From the NCBI GenBank assembly GCA_028697435.1, contig JAQVFD010000089.1, positions 1-7,646 on the forward strand: 7,646 nt of DNA. The letters run 5' to 3'. Made by a program: the position numbers and the translations under genes. Positions 5,728 to 7,646 of this stretch are shown piece after piece. This stretch comes from Clostridiaceae bacterium (GTDB lineage Bacteria > Bacillota > Clostridia > Lutisporales > Lutisporaceae). A model generated the notes under the pieces. That model ran no database searches. It was not told where the DNA came from and saw nothing but the letters and a program-made list of their open reading frames with translations. Numbering within the stretch: position 1 is the stretch's first letter; every line of letters starts with the position of its first letter.

Positions 5728-5759
5728 TCTGGTATCTGGTATCTGGCATCTGGTATCTG
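5728..5759. repeat. Heptanucleotide tandem repeat array B
   Basis: Four 7-bp units plus a partial fifth lie at 5728-5734, 5735-5741, 5742-5748, 5749-5755 and 5756-5759. Units 1, 2 and 4 are TCTGGTA; unit 3 is TCTGGCA; the last is TCTG. The motif is unrelated to array A but has the same period. The array ends 11 nt before the AI-2E ribosome binding site. Confidence 0.88.
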
Positions 5760-5782
5760 AATTTATATATAGGATGATCCAT

Positions 5783-6844
5783 ATGAATAATATTTGGGGT
5801 TCAAAGAAGGTCAATATCAGGCTTACACATATTATCATCATTGCAGTATTGATTTTTGTTGTTCTAAGATACGGCATTACTATCAGCACAGTAATAAAGC
5901 CATTTATTATTGCTGCGGTGTTTTCTTATCTGCTGAATCCTATAGTCAGTATTTTTGAAAAAAAGGGTATCAGGAGAATTTTTGGTGTAATTATTGTATA
6001 TCTGATTTTTATAGCGTTGATAATGCTTCTTTCCTTTGTACTTGTACCTAAACTGATAAAAGAAATCAGTGCATTGGTTGTCAATATACCCCAGTACTCG
6101 AAACAGATGCAGGAACTTTTCCGGCAATTTCAGGATGGTTATATGAAAAGCGGGCTTCCCGAAAGTTTTAAGGACGTGCTGGATGATAACATACTTATGC
6201 TGCAAAGTATGATTCTTACTCTGCTTCAGAACATTGCCAACGGAATAATAGATATATTTTCTCAGCTTTTCAATATAATAATAGTACCTGTAATCACTTT
6301 TTATATGCTGAAGGATGCGGAATATTTTAAAAATCAATTCATTCTCGTTATTCCCAAGGCAAAAAGAACTAAATTCATTGTGCTGCTAAGAGATATTGAT
6401 AATGTTTTTGGCAAATATATAAGGGGACAGATTGTAATAGCCAGTTTTGTCGGTGTTTTGACAACAGTTGCATTGATCATAATTAAAGTAAAATATGCCT
6501 TCATACTTGGCATATTTGCCGGTATAGCCAATGTAATACCTTACTTTGGACCTTTTATAGGCATTATTCCTACAATACTATTTGCATTACTGGACTCAAC
6601 CGGTAAAGCATTATATGCGGGAGTAGCCTTTATTTTGATACAACAGTTGGAAAGCGGTTTCCTGACACCGAGGATAATTGGCAAAAGTGTGGGAATACAT
6701 CCTGTTTATGTTATTATGTCACTTATAGCAGGAGGAAAGTTATTCGGTATCATAGGACTAATTACCGCTGTTCCTGCATTGGCTGCAATTAAACTGACTC
6801 TCAGACATGTGTTTAGGGATAAACAAGGAAGGGACCGAATTTAA
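5783..6844 (+). CDS. AI-2E family transporter-like membrane protein
   Basis: This 353-residue integral membrane protein belongs to the AI-2E (formerly UPF0118/PerM) family; members have been tied to autoinducer-2 export or to ion/proton antiport, and the substrate here is unknown. N-terminal membrane segments are around residues 14-31, 36-54 and 64-87. They are followed by a hydrophilic region (about 88-145, containing PKLIKEISALVVNIPQYSKQ), another segment near 155-175 (FNIIIVPVITFYML) and a C-terminal membrane block. Family signatures are PFIIAAVFSYLLNPIV near the start, GIANVIPYFGPFIGIIPT, and ESGFLTPRIIGKSVGIHPV near the end. ATG 5783 is chosen because AGGA (5771-5774) lies 8 nt upstream. 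The in-frame ATG at 5774 overlaps that site and would add three residues. B. subtilis YrrI, also just before alaS, is the likely positional counterpart. The stop codon lies inside a long palindrome. Confidence 0.9.
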   Translation: MNNIWGSKKVNIRLTHIIIIAVLIFVVLRYGITISTVIKPFIIAAVFSYLLNPIVSIFEKKGIRRIFGVIIVYLIFIALIMLLSFVLVPKLIKEISALVVNIPQYSKQMQELFRQFQDGYMKSGLPESFKDVLDDNILMLQSMILTLLQNIANGIIDIFSQLFNIIIVPVITFYMLKDAEYFKNQFILVIPKAKRTKFIVLLRDIDNVFGKYIRGQIVIASFVGVLTTVALIIIKVKYAFILGIFAGIANVIPYFGPFIGIIPTILFALLDSTGKALYAGVAFILIQQLESGFLTPRIIGKSVGIHPVYVIMSLIAGGKLFGIIGLITAVPALAAIKLTLRHVFRDKQGRDRI

Positions 6845-6864
6845 GCTATAATTATAGCTTAAAT
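6839..6864. repeat. 26-bp perfect palindrome at the end of the AI-2E gene
   Basis: ATTTAAGCTATAA (6839-6851) is followed directly by its exact reverse complement (6852-6864). It includes the TAA stop (6842-6844) and ends 8 bp before the -35 of the alaS promoter. As RNA it could fold into an 11-bp stem with an AATT loop, but no T-run follows, so it would be a poor terminator. Each strand also reads TATAAT at the centre. An operator or a 3'-end hairpin are both possible. Confidence 0.7.
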
Positions 6865-6872
6865 GTGATTTA

Positions 6873-6901
6873 TTGACAAAGCTCTCCGGCTAATATATAA
6901 T
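6873..6901 (+). promoter_or_regulatory. Consensus sigma-A promoter of alaS
   Basis: TTGACA (6873-6878), a 17-bp spacer and TATAAT (6896-6901) match the sigma-A consensus at all twelve positions. Transcription is expected to start near 6908, shortly before the T-box leader. Strong constitutive initiation suits a gene controlled afterwards by termination. Confidence 0.9.
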
Positions 6902-6907
6902 CTTCAT

Positions 6908-7162
6908 ATATATTCATATTGCGTAGATACAGAGGAGTAAGCAGACTGATTTCCGATATGCTGTATTATACAGCATTTGCAGAGAAGGGGTGGCTGGTGA
7001 GAATCCCTGAGAATAAGCTGTTGAAGCTGCTGTTGAGCATCTTAATGACGCTGCAGGCGTTATACTGCATGGCAATAGCCAGTTAAGTGGCCCTTTCGGG
7101 CAACTAGGGTGGTACCGCGAAGATCTCTTCGTCCCTAACCGGGATGGAGAGTTAATTTTTTT
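6908..7162 (+). promoter_or_regulatory. T-box riboswitch leader, alanine-specific
   Basis: This leader reads the charging of tRNA-Ala and lets transcription of alaS continue when the tRNA is uncharged. It fills most of the 358-base gap at 6845-7202. Stem I has AGTA (6936-6939) opposite GAA (7023-7025), a loop-E-like specifier bulge. GAA is followed by GCT GCT (7026-7031), both alanine codons, either of which could be the specifier. The upper stem pairs AGCAG (6940-6944) with CTGTT (7018-7022). The AG bulge AGAGA (6981-6985) and distal loop with GGCTGGTGAGAA (6992-7003) are present. Stem III is AGTT/AACT around GCCC/GGGC (7081-7105). The T-box AGGGTGGTACCGCG (7106-7119) carries TGGT, which would pair with an ACCA tRNA end. 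In the antiterminator AGGG (7106-7109) pairs with CCCT (7133-7136), and CGAAG pairs with CTTCG above the bulge. Confidence 0.93.
7125..7162 (+). terminator. T-box conditional terminator
   Basis: CTCTTCGTCCC (7125-7135) pairs with GGGATGGAGAG (7141-7151) in an 11-bp stem with two G-U wobbles and a 5-nt loop, followed by TTAATTTTTTT. Its left arm is the same segment used by the antiterminator, so the two folds exclude each other. It lies 40 nt before the alaS start. Confidence 0.9.
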
Positions 7163-7184
7163 AATAAAATATTTTTTAATAAAA
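7157..7184 (+). repeat. 13-bp direct repeat between T-box terminator and alaS RBS
   Basis: TTTTTTAATAAAA occurs at 7157-7169 and again at 7172-7184. The first copy starts within the terminator T-run. It is AT-rich and may be a simple local duplication; the second T-run could back up termination, but no second stem precedes it. Confidence 0.6.
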
Positions 7185-7202
7185 CATACTGGAGGAATAG
7201 AC

Positions 7203-7646
7203 ATGGAAAAGTTAGGACTTAATGAAGTAAGAGAAAAATTTCTTAGTTTTTTTGAAAGCAAAGATCATTTGAGAATGAAAAGCGCATCTCTTGTGCCTCA
7301 GAGTGACAAGAGCCTGCTTATCATAAACTCAGGTATGGCGCCTTTGAAGCCATTTTTTACAGGGCAAGCTGTACCTCCAAGTTTGAGGGTAGCTACTTGT
7401 CAGAAATGTATCAGGACTCCGGATATAGAGAGAGTTGGAAAGACTGCCAGACATGGAACATTTTTTGAAATGCTGGGTAATTTCTCCTTCGGAGATTATT
7501 TCAAAGACGAAGCCATAGCTTGGGCATGGGAGTTATGCACTGAGGTATTAAAGATGCCGGAAGACAGGCTCTGGGTTACTATTTATCTGGATGATGATGA
7601 AGCTTTTGATATCTGGCACGATAAGATAGGTTTACCTGCTGACAGG
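7203..7646 (+). CDS. alaS: Alanyl-tRNA synthetase (N-terminal part, runs off the window)
   Basis: These are the first 148 codons of a class II synthetase that normally has about 870-880 residues and charges tRNA-Ala. ATG 7203 is preceded by GGAGG at 7191-7195 with 7-nt spacing. The catalytic-domain start is typical: MEKLGLNEVREKFLSFFESK, then LVPQSDKSLLIINSGMAPLKP, TCQKCIRTPDIERVGKTARH, and class II motif 2 in TFFEMLGNFSFGDYFK. The frame is open to the last base. The editing and C-Ala domains are outside the window. The gene has its own promoter and is controlled by the T-box leader directly upstream, so it is uncoupled from the isc operon despite the conserved proximity. Confidence 0.97.
   Translation, partial: MEKLGLNEVREKFLSFFESKDHLRMKSASLVPQSDKSLLIINSGMAPLKPFFTGQAVPPSLRVATCQKCIRTPDIERVGKTARHGTFFEMLGNFSFGDYFKDEAIAWAWELCTEVLKMPEDRLWVTIYLDDDEAFDIWHDKIGLPADR

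Noticed and set aside
5666..5759. CRISPR-like array
   Set aside because: Units are 7 bp and contiguous with no spacers, there are no cas genes, and each array has only about four units.
5864..6337. Minus-strand open frame of 157 codons opposite the AI-2E gene
   Set aside because: It is rich in Tyr, Lys and Ile, as expected from reading a membrane protein gene backwards; no family resemblance and no start signal.
2..7646. Defence island, prophage or mobile element
   Set aside because: No nuclease, integrase, transposase, toxin-antitoxin pair or long terminal inverted repeats are visible, and the genes are housekeeping types with uniform base composition by eye.

Overview
The window looks like a chromosomal segment of a low-to-moderate GC, Gram-positive Clostridia-type bacterium. 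The reasons are strong purine-rich ribosome binding sites, an alanine T-box leader, an Rrf2 regulator whose sequence is close to Bacillus CymR but carries IscR-like cysteines, and clostridial-type IscU and MnmA proteins. A placement among cellulolytic or thermophilic clostridia is only an impression. All convincing genes are on the + strand.

Layout. (1) 2-1306: C-terminal part of an FGGY-family sugar kinase, cut by the window edge and closed by a good intrinsic terminator (1333-1378). (2) 1410-4675: an iron-sulfur/thiolation operon, iscR - iscS - iscU - mnmA. It has a strong promoter, a 25-bp dyad just after the -10 that is a likely IscR operator, and very tight spacing (1-nt gap, 8-nt overlap, 24-nt gap). 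(3) 4676-5633: an intergenic hairpin, a 74-residue two-helix protein with an intrinsic terminator touching its stop codon, then a PRC-barrel protein whose best ribosome binding site points to a non-canonical ATT start. (4) 5634-5782: a short gap mostly filled by two different arrays of 7-bp tandem repeats. (5) 5783-6844: an AI-2E family membrane protein whose stop codon lies in a 26-bp perfect palindrome. (6) 6873-7646: a consensus promoter, a full T-box leader with alanine specifier codons, and the first 148 codons of alaS.

How the genes work together. IscS takes sulfur from cysteine. IscU uses it to build Fe-S clusters, and MnmA uses it (directly or by relay) to 2-thiolate U34 of Lys/Glu/Gln tRNAs. 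IscR is expected to sense cluster supply and repress the operon. The order Rrf2 regulator - cysteine desulfurase - mnmA - ... - PRC-barrel protein - AI-2E protein - alaS resembles, from memory, the Bacillus subtilis cymR-yrvO-mnmA-...-yrrD-...-yrrI-alaS region. This looks like an old conserved neighbourhood with clostridial changes rather than a newly acquired island.

I found no CRISPR array, transposase, tRNA or rRNA gene, or clear new defence system. The least explained features are the paired heptanucleotide arrays, the probable ATT start with a terminator directly upstream, an extra hairpin within the T-box Stem I, the cysteine-rich IscU tail and the extra cysteines of MnmA.
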